From NCBI GenBank assembly GCA_964345005.1, contig CAYFPQ010000038.1, forward strand, positions 1 to 28,422: DNA of 28,422 bases, in the 5' to 3' direction. This DNA comes from JABMPJ01 sp964345005. Its GTDB lineage: Bacteria > Verrucomicrobiota > Kiritimatiellia > UBA8416 > JABMPJ01. Positions 5,716 through 13,529 of this stretch are shown one piece after another. The translations under genes and the position numbers were made by a program. The notes beneath the pieces are model-generated. The model made no database searches, was not told where the DNA came from, and saw nothing but the letters and a program-made list of their open reading frames with translations. Positions within the stretch are counted from its first letter, which is position 1, and each line of letters opens with the position of its first letter.

Positions 5716-7016
5716 GATGCTGGCTGCCTCCGGATAAAGAAGATGAGTGCCGTGCCGATCATCAGACCGAGGATGCCGGACACGACCATGCGGTCGCCGG
5801 GGTCACGCCGTAGCGTGAGGGTGACGTGGCGCATCGCCTGGGAGTCGTACGAATTGAGGTAGAGCCGCCAGCCGGCCGCATCGACCGGCTTGTTGATAAC
5901 CAGGCGACGGCGTATGACGTCGCCATCCATATCGAGAACCAGGCCAGCCTCGTAGCGCTTGTCGGCCGCCCGATCGAGCACGGCTTGGTATTCGCCTCGC
6001 TGCGCGGCAGCACCCAGACTGCCGCCAGCCTCGGTGAGCCATGTACGGCCACCGTCTTCGAATACCAGTTCCGCAGCATAAGAGAGGCCTGGATCGTCGG
6101 ATGACTCCACACCGAAACCGGTCACCGCAGGAAAACGGTAATGCAGGGGTGGAAGGTCGGGTGCCTGTGCGGGATTTGATGGGGAGAGCATTTCGGCCTC
6201 TTCGCCGGCGGCCAGCGATAGGATAGCCATCCGGTTGCTGGCCACGACGTGCAGGATAAGACCGGGCCGAACCGGGTAGGCCGTCTCACGAAACGAGTGT
6301 CCCATGCGCATAACAGGCAGGTTGTTGTAGGTGCGGGCAATGAAAAGTGACGCCCCGTCGGGAAGGTTGACATTATCCGGCGCCGAACCGTCCGTCGGGA
6401 TCCGGGCCAGCGGATCGGCAGGATCGCCAACGATCAGTTCCGGCACGCCATCAAGCTGGACGTCACGGATATCGGCATGCGGCACAACGCTCGCAACCTT
6501 GACCAAGGCCTCCCCCATCCCAATCTCGACGCCAGGCACGAGACGGTGCTCGCCAACGATGGTGTCGCCCTTGACCACGAACAGGTTGGGCGCGTACTTG
6601 TCGACATGGAAGGACTCCACGGCGAGACCGAATCCGAGCTCGACCGGCGCGCCATCCATCATTCGCACGCTGTGAATCGGCGCTTCGCCCAGATCAACCT
6701 GCACATCGAACTTCTTCTCGAAAGCGGCGCCGATCATCGCACCGATCATGATGACCACTGCGCTGGCATGCGTCAGGTGGTAGCCAACGTTTCGCAGGCT
6801 GAGTTTACGCCGAAACGTGCAGGCGATGGTGGACACACCCAGAAGCGCCAACACGAAGAAGAGTACGGGCGAACGCAGAACCGCCTCCTGCCCACCCCCG
6901 CGCACGGGCAGGACGCCAACCAGCATCAGCACAACAGCCACCGCCATCAGCACAACGGCTAATGGCATTGACGACAGCCGTGGGCGGCGACTCGGTTGAG
7001 GTTCGGTCCTACTCAT
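5712..7016 (-). CDS. resB: ResB-like cytochrome c biogenesis protein (system II)
   Basis: 434 residues. N-terminal membrane segments (about 17-37 and 48-66, with another near 80-100) are followed by a long periplasmic domain and a final membrane helix (MVVSGILGLMIGTALIFFI), the layout of ResB/Ccs1. The characteristic late block RRLVINKPVDAAGWRLYLNS, YDSQ corresponds to the ResB motif N-x-P-x-x-x-x-G-x-x-x-Y-x-x-x-Y. The sequence is otherwise divergent, as ResB proteins usually are. The first gene of the apparent resB-ccsA-FHA-nitrilase operon, it has an extended -10 promoter just upstream. Translation overlaps ccsA. Confidence 0.85.
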   Translation of the reverse strand: MSRTEPQPSRRPRLSSMPLAVVLMAVAVVLMLVGVLPVRGGGQEAVLRSPVLFFVLALLGVSTIACTFRRKLSLRNVGYHLTHASAVVIMIGAMIGAAFEKKFDVQVDLGEAPIHSVRMMDGAPVELGFGLAVESFHVDKYAPNLFVVKGDTIVGEHRLVPGVEIGMGEALVKVASVVPHADIRDVQLDGVPELIVGDPADPLARIPTDGSAPDNVNLPDGASLFIARTYNNLPVMRMGHSFRETAYPVRPGLILHVVASNRMAILSLAAGEEAEMLSPSNPAQAPDLPPLHYRFPAVTGFGVESSDDPGLSYAAELVFEDGGRTWLTEAGGSLGAAAQRGEYQAVLDRAADKRYEAGLVLDMDGDVIRRRLVINKPVDAAGWRLYLNSYDSQAMRHVTLTLRRDPGDRMVVSGILGLMIGTALIFFIRRQPAS

Positions 7017-7039
7017 ATCAAAGGGCTCAATTGGCGCGG

Positions 7040-7048
7040 AGTATAGCA
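7040..7048 (-). promoter_or_regulatory. Extended -10 promoter of the resB operon
   Basis: On the minus strand TGCTATACT gives an extended -10 (TGn plus TATACT, five of six matches). The start point would lie near 7033, leaving a short leader before the resB ATG at 7016. No good -35 box is present at 17 bp, as is common for extended -10 promoters. Confidence 0.4.
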
Positions 7049-7087
7049 GTACGGTCTATCGGTTCCGACAAGAAATGACGCGGTGGA

Positions 7088-7807
7088 TCATCTGACGGAA
7101 GACAGCTTGTGAAGCAACTTCGTGCCGAGTCGTTTCATCTCCTCGAAACCGGGGTATCGGCCCTCCAGGGCACGAAACTCGGCGGTGTGATGGACTACCC
7201 GCCCACTCCGCTTCTCGCTCGGAACCACGACATGAAGCATCTCGTGAAAGATGATGTAGCACACGAACTCGCGTGGCACCGCCTTGGAATCAAGGGCCGG
7301 ATGGATGCGAACGGTTCGCGTCGGGGCATGCCAGGAACCAAAGCGGATGCTGCGACGCTTGCGGCGGCGTGGCACCCCATCGCGCCCCCACCCGATACGG
7401 CACTTTACCGCCCCACCGAAGCAATCGCGGTTCACTTCGTCGCGCAACACCTTGAGATCGTAGACCTTGCCTTTGCTCCTCAACCGGGGCGGCGTAACGG
7501 TCCGTGGCCGTTCCGGAACCTGGCGGGCGAAGTCCGCCACAGCCTGCCAATCCTCCTTGCGTTGCGTAGCAATGTAGGCGCAGAGCGCGTCGATCACAGC
7601 GGACGGCGCCCAGAGGTATTGCTCGTCGAGTGATACACGTATGGCGCCCCGCTTCGAAAAATCGATCCACGCCATCGACACACGGTTGTCGGTCAGACGC
7701 AGTGTCACGCGCCGACGCGTGACGGCGTTGAGGCGATCGAGGAGTGACTGCGGGTCAAGGCAGGTGCTGCCCTCGAACAGGTCCAACTGGTGCGCCGTGG
7801 CTGACAT
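7088..7807 (-). CDS. SprT-like zinc metalloprotein
   Basis: 239 residues. The C-terminal half contains the SprT-like zinc site: HEMLH at residues 188-192 within FVCYIIFHEMLHVVVPS, and a third histidine at 206/207 in RVVHHTAEFRALE. Upstream of it are the usual strands (SIRFGSWHAPTRTVRIHPAL and DSKAVPREF). The N-terminal about 100 residues have no clear family signature and include DFSKRGAIRVSLDEQYLWAP. SprT-like domains occur in SPRTN-type DNA-protein-crosslink proteases and in many uncharacterised bacterial proteins, so proteolysis is likely but the target is unknown. It is transcribed divergently from the exonuclease gene. No clear ribosome-binding site precedes ATG 7807. Confidence 0.82.
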   Translation of the reverse strand: MSATAHQLDLFEGSTCLDPQSLLDRLNAVTRRRVTLRLTDNRVSMAWIDFSKRGAIRVSLDEQYLWAPSAVIDALCAYIATQRKEDWQAVADFARQVPERPRTVTPPRLRSKGKVYDLKVLRDEVNRDCFGGAVKCRIGWGRDGVPRRRKRRSIRFGSWHAPTRTVRIHPALDSKAVPREFVCYIIFHEMLHVVVPSEKRSGRVVHHTAEFRALEGRYPGFEEMKRLGTKLLHKLSSVR

Positions 7808-7865
7808 GAGGGAATGGTCGGCGAGGAGGGGTACCTAGTCAACATTCATTGTCTAGTGTTGGATA

Positions 7866-7894
7866 TTGAATGCCCCACACCAAGCCACTATAGT
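7866..7894 (+). promoter_or_regulatory. Promoter of the exonuclease gene, predicting a leaderless mRNA
   Basis: TTGAAT (7866-7871) and TATAGT (7889-7894) are separated by 17 bp; the -10 matches five of six and the -35 four of six. The annotated ATG (7902) begins only 8 nt after the -10, which is where transcription itself should start. No ribosome-binding site precedes the ATG. Confidence 0.5.
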
Positions 7895-7901
7895 GCCCCC
7901 C

Positions 7902-8705
7902 ATGACTCGCAAGCTCCTATCCAACCTTTCGCTCGAACGGCCATTGGCCTTCTTTGACCTCGAAACCACCGGGATCAACATCCGCGCGGATCGCATCGTC
8001 GAGATCGCGATTGTGAAGGTGCGGCCGGACGGAACGTACGAAACCCTCGACGAACGGATCAACCCGACCGTTCCCATCCCTCCCGAGACAACAGCGATCC
8101 ACGGCATCAAGGACGAAGACGTGGCGAACTGCCCGACATTTGTTGACCGCGCCCAGCACTACCACGACTTCCTGGCGGGTTGTGACCTGGCAGGCTACAA
8201 CCTGAACCGCTTTGATGTTCCCCTGCTGGCTGAAGAATTCCTGCGGGCCGGGTACGCCTTTGAAATCGACGAACGCCGGATCGTGGACGCACAGACCATC
8301 TATCACAAGCGCGAGCCTCGCGATCTGTCCGCGGCACTGCGTTTCTACTGCGGCGAGCTGGACTTCGAGAATGCACATAGTGCCGAAGCCGACGTGATGG
8401 CCACCATCCGTGTCCTTGAGGGGCAGCTCGAGCGCTACGGCGACCTGCCGCACGACGTGGCGGCACTACATGACATCTGCAGCCGAATCCAGCCGGACTG
8501 GGTCGATCGCACGGGGCGGCTGAAGTGGGCTAACAACGAGGTGGTGCTCAACTTCGGCAAAAAGAAGGGCACGTCGCTGCGCTACGTGATCGAGAACGAG
8601 CCGAGCTTCATCAAGTGGATGTTACGCAGCGACTTTCCGCGCGATACGCTCAACATCGTCGAGCGCGCGGTCGAAGGTGAGTGGCCCACCCCGCCAAAGA
8701 AGTAG
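7902..8705 (+). CDS. DnaQ-like DEDDh 3'-5' exonuclease with a C-terminal ExoX-type domain
   Basis: 267 residues. Exo I is LAFFDLETTG (Asp19, Glu21), Exo II lies in LAGYNLNRFDVPLL, and Exo III is HSAEADVMAT with the catalytic His and Asp, so all five DEDDh residues can be placed. After residue about 215 the segment FGKKKGTSLRYVIENEPSF, IKWML resembles the small C-terminal domain (DUF3820-like) found after exonuclease X-type nucleases. The enzyme would degrade DNA or RNA 3' ends; the lack of polymerase III subunit features suggests a repair or RNA-processing role. ATG 7902 is chosen over an in-frame TTG at 7866 because Exo I starts 17 residues later and a promoter ends just before it. Confidence 0.88.
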   Translation: MTRKLLSNLSLERPLAFFDLETTGINIRADRIVEIAIVKVRPDGTYETLDERINPTVPIPPETTAIHGIKDEDVANCPTFVDRAQHYHDFLAGCDLAGYNLNRFDVPLLAEEFLRAGYAFEIDERRIVDAQTIYHKREPRDLSAALRFYCGELDFENAHSAEADVMATIRVLEGQLERYGDLPHDVAALHDICSRIQPDWVDRTGRLKWANNEVVLNFGKKKGTSLRYVIENEPSFIKWMLRSDFPRDTLNIVERAVEGEWPTPPKK

Positions 8706-8713
8706 CCGTCGAA

Positions 8714-10102
8714 TCAGCCGTAGAGCGATTCGATCTTCTGGGCAACGTCTTTGTAGCTGATGTCTGACTGGTAGATCAGCTTGTAGTGCTCGACCGCCTT
8801 GTCCTTGTTGCCCAGTTCCTCGTAGATCGATCCCAGTTCGTAGCAGACGTCCTTCTTCGTACTGTCCATGGTGGTCAGCTCGCCATTGGCGGACTCCAAC
8901 TGGTCACTGGCCATATCGAGCTGACCCTTGGCCCTGAAGCAGACCCCCATGTAGTAGAGTGAACGCACGCGGAGCTTAGGGCTACGCTGCGAAAGCTGGA
9001 ACTGCTGGATGGCCTCGTTGAAGTAGTCGTTCTGGTGAAGCAGTTCTCCCCAGCGAAAACGCACATCGAGATCGTTCGGGTAACGCTCCACCTTTTCCTG
9101 GACATCCTCGAACTCGAACGCCATCCGCTCGTGCTGCTTGGCCGCGAGGGCATCCGCATCGCCGGCCTTTTCGAGTTCTTCGATCTCGTAGTCGAACTGC
9201 TGCATGCGCATCTGGCTCAGCGTGTTGTCGAGCTCGGGGTCGCCGGGGTTCATCTCGATAGCCTTGGTCAATGTGGCGGCGCCCTCTTCAAACTGACGGT
9301 TCTGGGCATAGAGACGGGCCAACGCACGGTAGTAGTTGACGTTCTCGGGCTCGTTCTCGATCTTCCCGACGAGGTCGGCGATCAGCGCATCGGCATCGGC
9401 GCCGCTCTTGACCGCCTTGCCTTCCTTCTCCAGGCGGGCGGCTTCATCCTCGTCGCGGATCATGTTGCGGAAAGAGCCACCCTCTTCGTCCGCGGTCTGC
9501 TGCCAACCATCACCGTCGATACTCTCCCGTGCAGACGCGTCCTTGAGCAGTTTGACAGCGTCGGCATCCTTCGGACGCAGCGCAACCAGCCGCTCGAAGC
9601 ACACGCGTGCTTCCTTGACCTGACCGATTTCCGTGTAGAGCCTGCCGAGCGACTCGAACAGATCGGCGTCATCCGGATGGTGCTCGCGAATGATCTCTAG
9701 TGTCTGAACACCGGCCTCGGGAATGTCGGCGGCCGAAGCGGCCTTGGCGAACGGTAGCGCATACTTCGGGTTGAGGGGATCGTCCTGGAGCAGCTTGTCA
9801 AAAGCGATCAGCGCCTTATCGATCTTACCTGAGTTAAGCAGCACTTGGGCGGCGCCCAGAGCCGGCATGGCTTTGGCGGCCATCATCTTGCGGGCGATCA
9901 TGCCATGCTTGGTTTGCTTGAAGCGGCCGATCTCGGCGGCCCGCAGGAACTTCCGAGCCTGCAAAAACCCGGGTTCCTCTTCGACACAACGTTGCAGCAT
10001 GTCGATGGCCTGATCCAGGTTGCCCCGCTCGAAAGCGCTGAAACCTTTGTTGTACAATGTCTGAGCGGCGTGCGACGCCTGCGCCCGTGTTACCTCTGCC
10101 AT
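8714..10102 (-). CDS. Tetratricopeptide repeat protein
   Basis: 462 residues, without a signal peptide or membrane segment. TPR units are obvious: near the N-terminus (YNKGFSAFERGNLDQAIDML), at about 150-180 (LFESLGRLYTEIGQVKEARV), at 245-275 (YYRALARLYAQNRQFEEGAA) and near the C-terminus (CYELGSIYEELGNKDKAVEH). A charged region around 195-235 (DEDEAARLEKEGKAV) separates N- and C-terminal repeat blocks. Such proteins are protein-interaction scaffolds; no catalytic domain is fused. It converges on the exonuclease gene with only 8 bp between them. A GGAGG site precedes ATG 10102. The partner is unknown. Confidence 0.85.
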   Translation of the reverse strand: MAEVTRAQASHAAQTLYNKGFSAFERGNLDQAIDMLQRCVEEEPGFLQARKFLRAAEIGRFKQTKHGMIARKMMAAKAMPALGAAQVLLNSGKIDKALIAFDKLLQDDPLNPKYALPFAKAASAADIPEAGVQTLEIIREHHPDDADLFESLGRLYTEIGQVKEARVCFERLVALRPKDADAVKLLKDASARESIDGDGWQQTADEEGGSFRNMIRDEDEAARLEKEGKAVKSGADADALIADLVGKIENEPENVNYYRALARLYAQNRQFEEGAATLTKAIEMNPGDPELDNTLSQMRMQQFDYEIEELEKAGDADALAAKQHERMAFEFEDVQEKVERYPNDLDVRFRWGELLHQNDYFNEAIQQFQLSQRSPKLRVRSLYYMGVCFRAKGQLDMASDQLESANGELTTMDSTKKDVCYELGSIYEELGNKDKAVEHYKLIYQSDISYKDVAQKIESLYG

Positions 10103-10172
10103 CTCTCGCGTCCTCCAAACTGCGAACAGAGCTTTAGCTCAAGACGCCTCGTGGGTCAAGCTCAGGGAGAGG

Positions 10173-11756
10173 TCACTTCCGTCTGTAGAGGCGAAGAGTG
10201 GTCTGGGCTTGGCCGAAGGCAGGAATCGTGGCAGTGCGCGTGTAGCGCGATTCGAGGAGCGCCTGCAAGCGCGCGGCCTCGTCGTCGGGGATCGGCTGTA
10301 CGGCTGGCGATGCAATGCTCAGGCCATACTCGCTGAACGCCGCTACAGGGGCGTCTGTGGTGGCCAGCAATGCCGTGAACATCTCGCGGTTGAGAACATG
10401 GCAAGTCTCCGCTCGTTCGGTGGACATGTCCGGGCAATAGCAGAAGGGGCCCATCTCCATTCCCTCCGGCACGGACAGTCCAGCCTCCACGGCCAGGTAG
10501 ATGTCTTGCGTCAACAGCGTGGCGTCCGTTCCGGCTTCTGCCCGCAGGTCCCGGGCCACCGTCCGAAGCTGAGCGACGGGAGATTCGGTGCGTATCGGCC
10601 ACCAGATGCGGTCACGTGGTGCCGCAAACAACGCCTGCAGACGCGGCGAGGCGAATGCCGTCATTGCGCAAAGCAGCACCAATAGGAGGCGGGAGGCGTT
10701 GCGCTCCAACATCCCGGTAATGCTGACACCGACAACAGCGGCGAACAAGGGAAAGATGATGGCCTGGTAATCGTCATAGGGAAACGGCGCCAAGAAATGA
10801 ACACCGGTGACTACCACAACGGAGAGCACCACTGGCGCCAACAGCAGCGAGCGCGCGGGACCGCTTTCGGGCCTGTGACCGGCCCGGTGCTTCAAGGCGG
10901 CCAGCAGTAGGAGAGCCGACGGCACAAGATAGGCACCCACCGTGCGAAGGATGAATGCGACCTTGTAGGCAAACAGCGCTGCCAAGCTACCGGCTTCGCG
11001 TCCGGCGTGATACTGAACCATACCGAAGAAGAAAGACTCGGGGGCCGCATACAGGAAGGGCCCGAAAACCACTGCGATGGTGACCGCCGCCCCTCCCGCA
11101 AATGACCACGGGTAAGTTTCGCGACCGTTACGGTAATGCAGGAAGGCCATCCAGAGGAAGACGACCGGCAGGACCATGACAAGCGAAATGCGTGTACCGG
11201 CTGCCAACGCCATCAGAGCACCGGCAACAGCCGTCCAGAACCGCTGCTTGAATCGCGACGAACGACCCGCCGTCAGGGCGAGGAACCCTCCCGTCAGCAA
11301 CGCCCCGCCAAACGCATAGGTCTTGATGACAGTGGTGAAATAGGACTGATAGATGTTTACGCCGATGAGCGTAAAGGCGGTAAAAGCCGCCACACCACGG
11401 CTGGCGCGATCACCGCCACGCAAACGCCAGGCCAGTGCGGCGGCGAGGCCCGCTGTCAGCCACCCGAGAAGCGCAGTAACCAGCCGTCCCCCCACCAGCC
11501 CCATCCCCTGCAGCGGTCCCCACAGCGCCGCATAGGCAAACGACATAACCGGTCCCTGCGTGCTGGCGAAGTGAATGAATGGATAACGGGCCTGGAGAAT
11601 CTGGCGTGCCGAATAGAGATACCACCCATCGTCCTGATTGAGATAACCAAACCAGAGGTTGAGCGCGGTAAGGATAAGAGCGGTGAAGACGGAGAACAGG
11701 ATGAGGAGGCAGGGCGTGCTACGTGTATCGGGGGGTGCAGTGTCACTCGTCGGCAT
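10173..11756 (-). CDS. GT-C-type membrane glycosyltransferase (PMT/GT39-GT83-like)
   Basis: 527 residues with about eleven hydrophobic segments in the first 370 residues and a soluble C-terminal domain of about 150. After the first membrane helix the loop YLNQDDGWYLYSARQIL carries the acidic DD pair expected of GT-C enzymes (protein mannosyltransferase / ArnT clan), followed by YPFIHFASTQGPVMSF. These enzymes use lipid-linked sugars on the outer face of the cytoplasmic membrane to glycosylate proteins or polysaccharides. Acceptor and sugar cannot be told. The start ATG 11756 has an AAGGGAG site. It lies between pyrE (47 bp upstream) and the TPR gene (70 bp downstream), all on the minus strand. 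Confidence 0.72.
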   Translation of the reverse strand: MPTSDTAPPDTRSTPCLLILFSVFTALILTALNLWFGYLNQDDGWYLYSARQILQARYPFIHFASTQGPVMSFAYAALWGPLQGMGLVGGRLVTALLGWLTAGLAAALAWRLRGGDRASRGVAAFTAFTLIGVNIYQSYFTTVIKTYAFGGALLTGGFLALTAGRSSRFKQRFWTAVAGALMALAAGTRISLVMVLPVVFLWMAFLHYRNGRETYPWSFAGGAAVTIAVVFGPFLYAAPESFFFGMVQYHAGREAGSLAALFAYKVAFILRTVGAYLVPSALLLLAALKHRAGHRPESGPARSLLLAPVVLSVVVVTGVHFLAPFPYDDYQAIIFPLFAAVVGVSITGMLERNASRLLLVLLCAMTAFASPRLQALFAAPRDRIWWPIRTESPVAQLRTVARDLRAEAGTDATLLTQDIYLAVEAGLSVPEGMEMGPFCYCPDMSTERAETCHVLNREMFTALLATTDAPVAAFSEYGLSIASPAVQPIPDDEAARLQALLESRYTRTATIPAFGQAQTTLRLYRRK

Positions 11757-11774
11757 ACTCGCGTGCTCCCTTAC

Positions 11775-11798
11775 TCACACACTCACCTTCACACACTC
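11775..11798. repeat. GTGTGA-type short direct repeat
   Basis: TCACACACTC occurs at 11775-11784 and again at 11789-11798 in the 47-bp gap between pyrE and the glycosyltransferase gene, giving a purine-rich GAGTGTGTGA pattern on the transcribed strand. It is one of several word-like intergenic repeats in this window. Confidence 0.6.
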
Positions 11799-11803
11799 TC
11801 TCT

Positions 11804-12403
11804 TCACGATCCCGGATGGACCAAGTCCTGCCCTTCTTCGCAGAGCGGGCAGTGTTTGGGCTCCCAGATGATCGGCTCGATCTCCAGAAGACTTACCATG
11901 GGCAAGCCGAACGATGCCTTGCCGCCGCTGCGATTGACCAACAGACCGATAGCAGTCACTTCGGCGCCTGCACCGGTGACGATGTCAACGGTCTCCTGCA
12001 CCCGGCCACCGCGGGTAACGACGTCCTCCGCCACGATGTAGCGTTCGCCCGGGTTGATCGTGAAGCGCCGCAGGACAAGTTTGCCCTCTTCCTTCTCGGC
12101 AAAGATGGATTTCAGCTCCCGACGCCCCGTCTTCTCGGCCACCGCGCGCGCGACCTCGTGCCCCACCACGATTCCACCGAGAGCGGGTGCGATGACGCCA
12201 TCGACCTCCAACGCCTCGTCTCCCAGCTTCTGAGCCATCGCGGCCACCAGCGCGTCACAGAGCTGGGCCGCCATTTGCGGATAGCGCAGCACATTGGCGC
12301 ACTGAAAAAACCTGTTGCTATGCAGTCCCGACCGCAGCTCGAAGTGTCCCTCAAGCAGCGCCCCCGCCTCGATAAGTACGTCCTGTACCTCTCCTGAAGT
12401 CAT
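11804..12403 (-). CDS. pyrE: Orotate phosphoribosyltransferase
   Basis: 199 residues, the usual length. It converts orotate and PRPP to orotidine 5'-phosphate in de novo pyrimidine synthesis. The N-terminal GHFELRSGLHSNRFFQCANV is the orotate-binding S-G-x-H-S-x-x-F block, and IVAEDVVTRGGRVQETVDIV is the PRPP-binding motif. The usual V-E-D-V-V-T-T-G-G-S is here A-E-D-V-V-T-R-G-G-R, a mild variant. The C-terminus CPLCEEGQDLVHPGS is typical of one bacterial PyrE branch. No other pyrimidine gene is adjacent. The start ATG 12403 lacks a clear ribosome-binding site. Confidence 0.93.
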   Translation of the reverse strand: MTSGEVQDVLIEAGALLEGHFELRSGLHSNRFFQCANVLRYPQMAAQLCDALVAAMAQKLGDEALEVDGVIAPALGGIVVGHEVARAVAEKTGRRELKSIFAEKEEGKLVLRRFTINPGERYIVAEDVVTRGGRVQETVDIVTGAGAEVTAIGLLVNRSGGKASFGLPMVSLLEIEPIIWEPKHCPLCEEGQDLVHPGS

Positions 12404-12488
12404 AATGGAACGAGTAAAGCAAACGGAGAGCCGGGTGTCTATCGGGCATTTTGGTTGAAGTGAGGGTCAACTGGTGGAGCACGAATAG

Positions 12489-12567
12489 CGGCCCGCTCGG
12501 AGAGCGGGCCCTACCTTGACTCCGGAAAAGCAATGTGCCGGGTAGGGCCCGCTCTCCGAGCGGGCCG
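12489..12567. repeat. Inverted pair of GC-rich palindromes (REP/BIME-like)
   Basis: A 27-bp sequence at 12489-12515 recurs as its perfect reverse complement at 12541-12567, with 25 bp between. Each arm is itself a hairpin (GGCCCGCTC-GGA-GAGCGGGCC) with a CTACC/GGTAG tail pointing inward. This matches the head-to-tail arrangement of REP/BIME units mobilised by REP-associated transposases (RAYTs), though none is in the window. It lies between divergent pyrE and trmJ and could also insulate the two promoters. Confidence 0.75.
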
Positions 12568-12587
12568 GAATCCCGGTAAATCCTGTG

Positions 12588-12617
12588 GTGACGCAGCTAC
12601 TCGGGATCGGTTATGAT
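12588..12617 (+). promoter_or_regulatory. Candidate promoter of trmJ-like gene
   Basis: GTGACG (12588-12593) and TATGAT (12612-12617) are separated by 18 bp; the -10 matches five of six. It lies 25 bp before the chosen start and just after the REP-like pair. Confidence 0.35.
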
Positions 12618-12641
12618 CCAAATTTCACGGAAGAAGTGTCG

Positions 12642-13394
12642 ATGAATCTCGAAAACATACGGATTGTGCTCGTGGGACCGCTCTACGGCGGCAACGTGGG
12701 TGCGGTGTCTCGTGCGATGCGCAACATGGGGCTGAACGACCTAGCGATAGCCGACCCGCGTCCGCTCAACATGCTTGAGGCGCGCATGATGGCTACGCAC
12801 GCCGAACCGCTCCTCCGTGCGCGGCAGACGTTCGACACGCTGGCCGAAGCGATCGCCGATTGTGGCCTCGTGATCGGCACCTCTGCGCGGCGCGGGCTCT
12901 ACCGCCAGCATGCCAAGACCCCGCGCGGATGGGCGCCTACCATCCTGGAGGCCTGCGAAACAGGCAAGGTCGCGCTGGTGTTTGGTCGGGAAGACAAGGG
13001 ACTGTCCAACGATGAGCTGGCCCTCTGCACACACATCGTCCAGATTCCAACCACCGACGAGGCCACATCGATCAACCTTGCCCAGTCGGTCATGATCTGC
13101 TGCTACGAGCTGTTTGTCGCCACAGACACCTACGAGAGCCCCGAAGAGAAGACCGGCGAAGCGCCGTCCAAACTACGTGAGCGTATGTTTGAGCTGTGGC
13201 GAGAGATGATGCTGGATGTTGGATTCATGGAGCAGGACAAGGCCGACCACATGATGATGGGCCTGCGCCGGATCATGGGACGCGGCGTCCATACGGTCGA
13301 TGATGTAAAGATCATGATGGGCATCGCCCGCCAGGCCCAGTGGGCATCTCAGAGGTCGGAGATCGGTAGTCCGATGTCGGAGGAGACCTCTTGA
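12642..13394 (+). CDS. trmJ: TrmJ-type tRNA/rRNA 2'-O-methyltransferase (SpoU/SPOUT family)
   Basis: 250 residues from ATG 12642, preferred over an in-frame GTG at 12585 because the family begins immediately with ENIRIVLVGPLYGGNVGAVS and a GGAAG site precedes it. SpoU motif 1 is GGNVGAVSRAMRNMGL, motif 2 is VALVFGREDKGLSNDEL and motif 3 is IPTTDEATSINLAQSVMICC, which together form the trefoil-knot SAM site. The C-terminal helical extension (residues 165-235) fits TrmJ, which modifies ribose of nucleotide 32 in tRNA anticodon loops. Length is about that of E. coli TrmJ. Substrate position is inferred from subfamily. Confidence 0.87.
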   Translation: MNLENIRIVLVGPLYGGNVGAVSRAMRNMGLNDLAIADPRPLNMLEARMMATHAEPLLRARQTFDTLAEAIADCGLVIGTSARRGLYRQHAKTPRGWAPTILEACETGKVALVFGREDKGLSNDELALCTHIVQIPTTDEATSINLAQSVMICCYELFVATDTYESPEEKTGEAPSKLRERMFELWREMMLDVGFMEQDKADHMMMGLRRIMGRGVHTVDDVKIMMGIARQAQWASQRSEIGSPMSEETS

Positions 13395-13462
13395 ATCGGA
13401 ACGGTTCAAGCAGACGGCTTAAACAAATAACAAACAGTCAAATGCACTGGACACCTTTGCAG

Positions 13463-13516
13463 ACTTGGGATTTTGGATTTCCCTGGGTACTTGGGTGTTT
13501 CGTCATTGGGTATTTC
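13463..13516. repeat. Word-like low-complexity intergenic repeat
   Basis: ACTTGGG appears at 13463-13469 and 13489-13495 and CATTGGG at 13504-13510, interspersed with GATTTTGGATTT. The tract lies just before the protease gene and looks like degenerate tandem words rather than coding sequence. Confidence 0.5.
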
Positions 13517-13529
13517 AGCGAAGCTTGCC

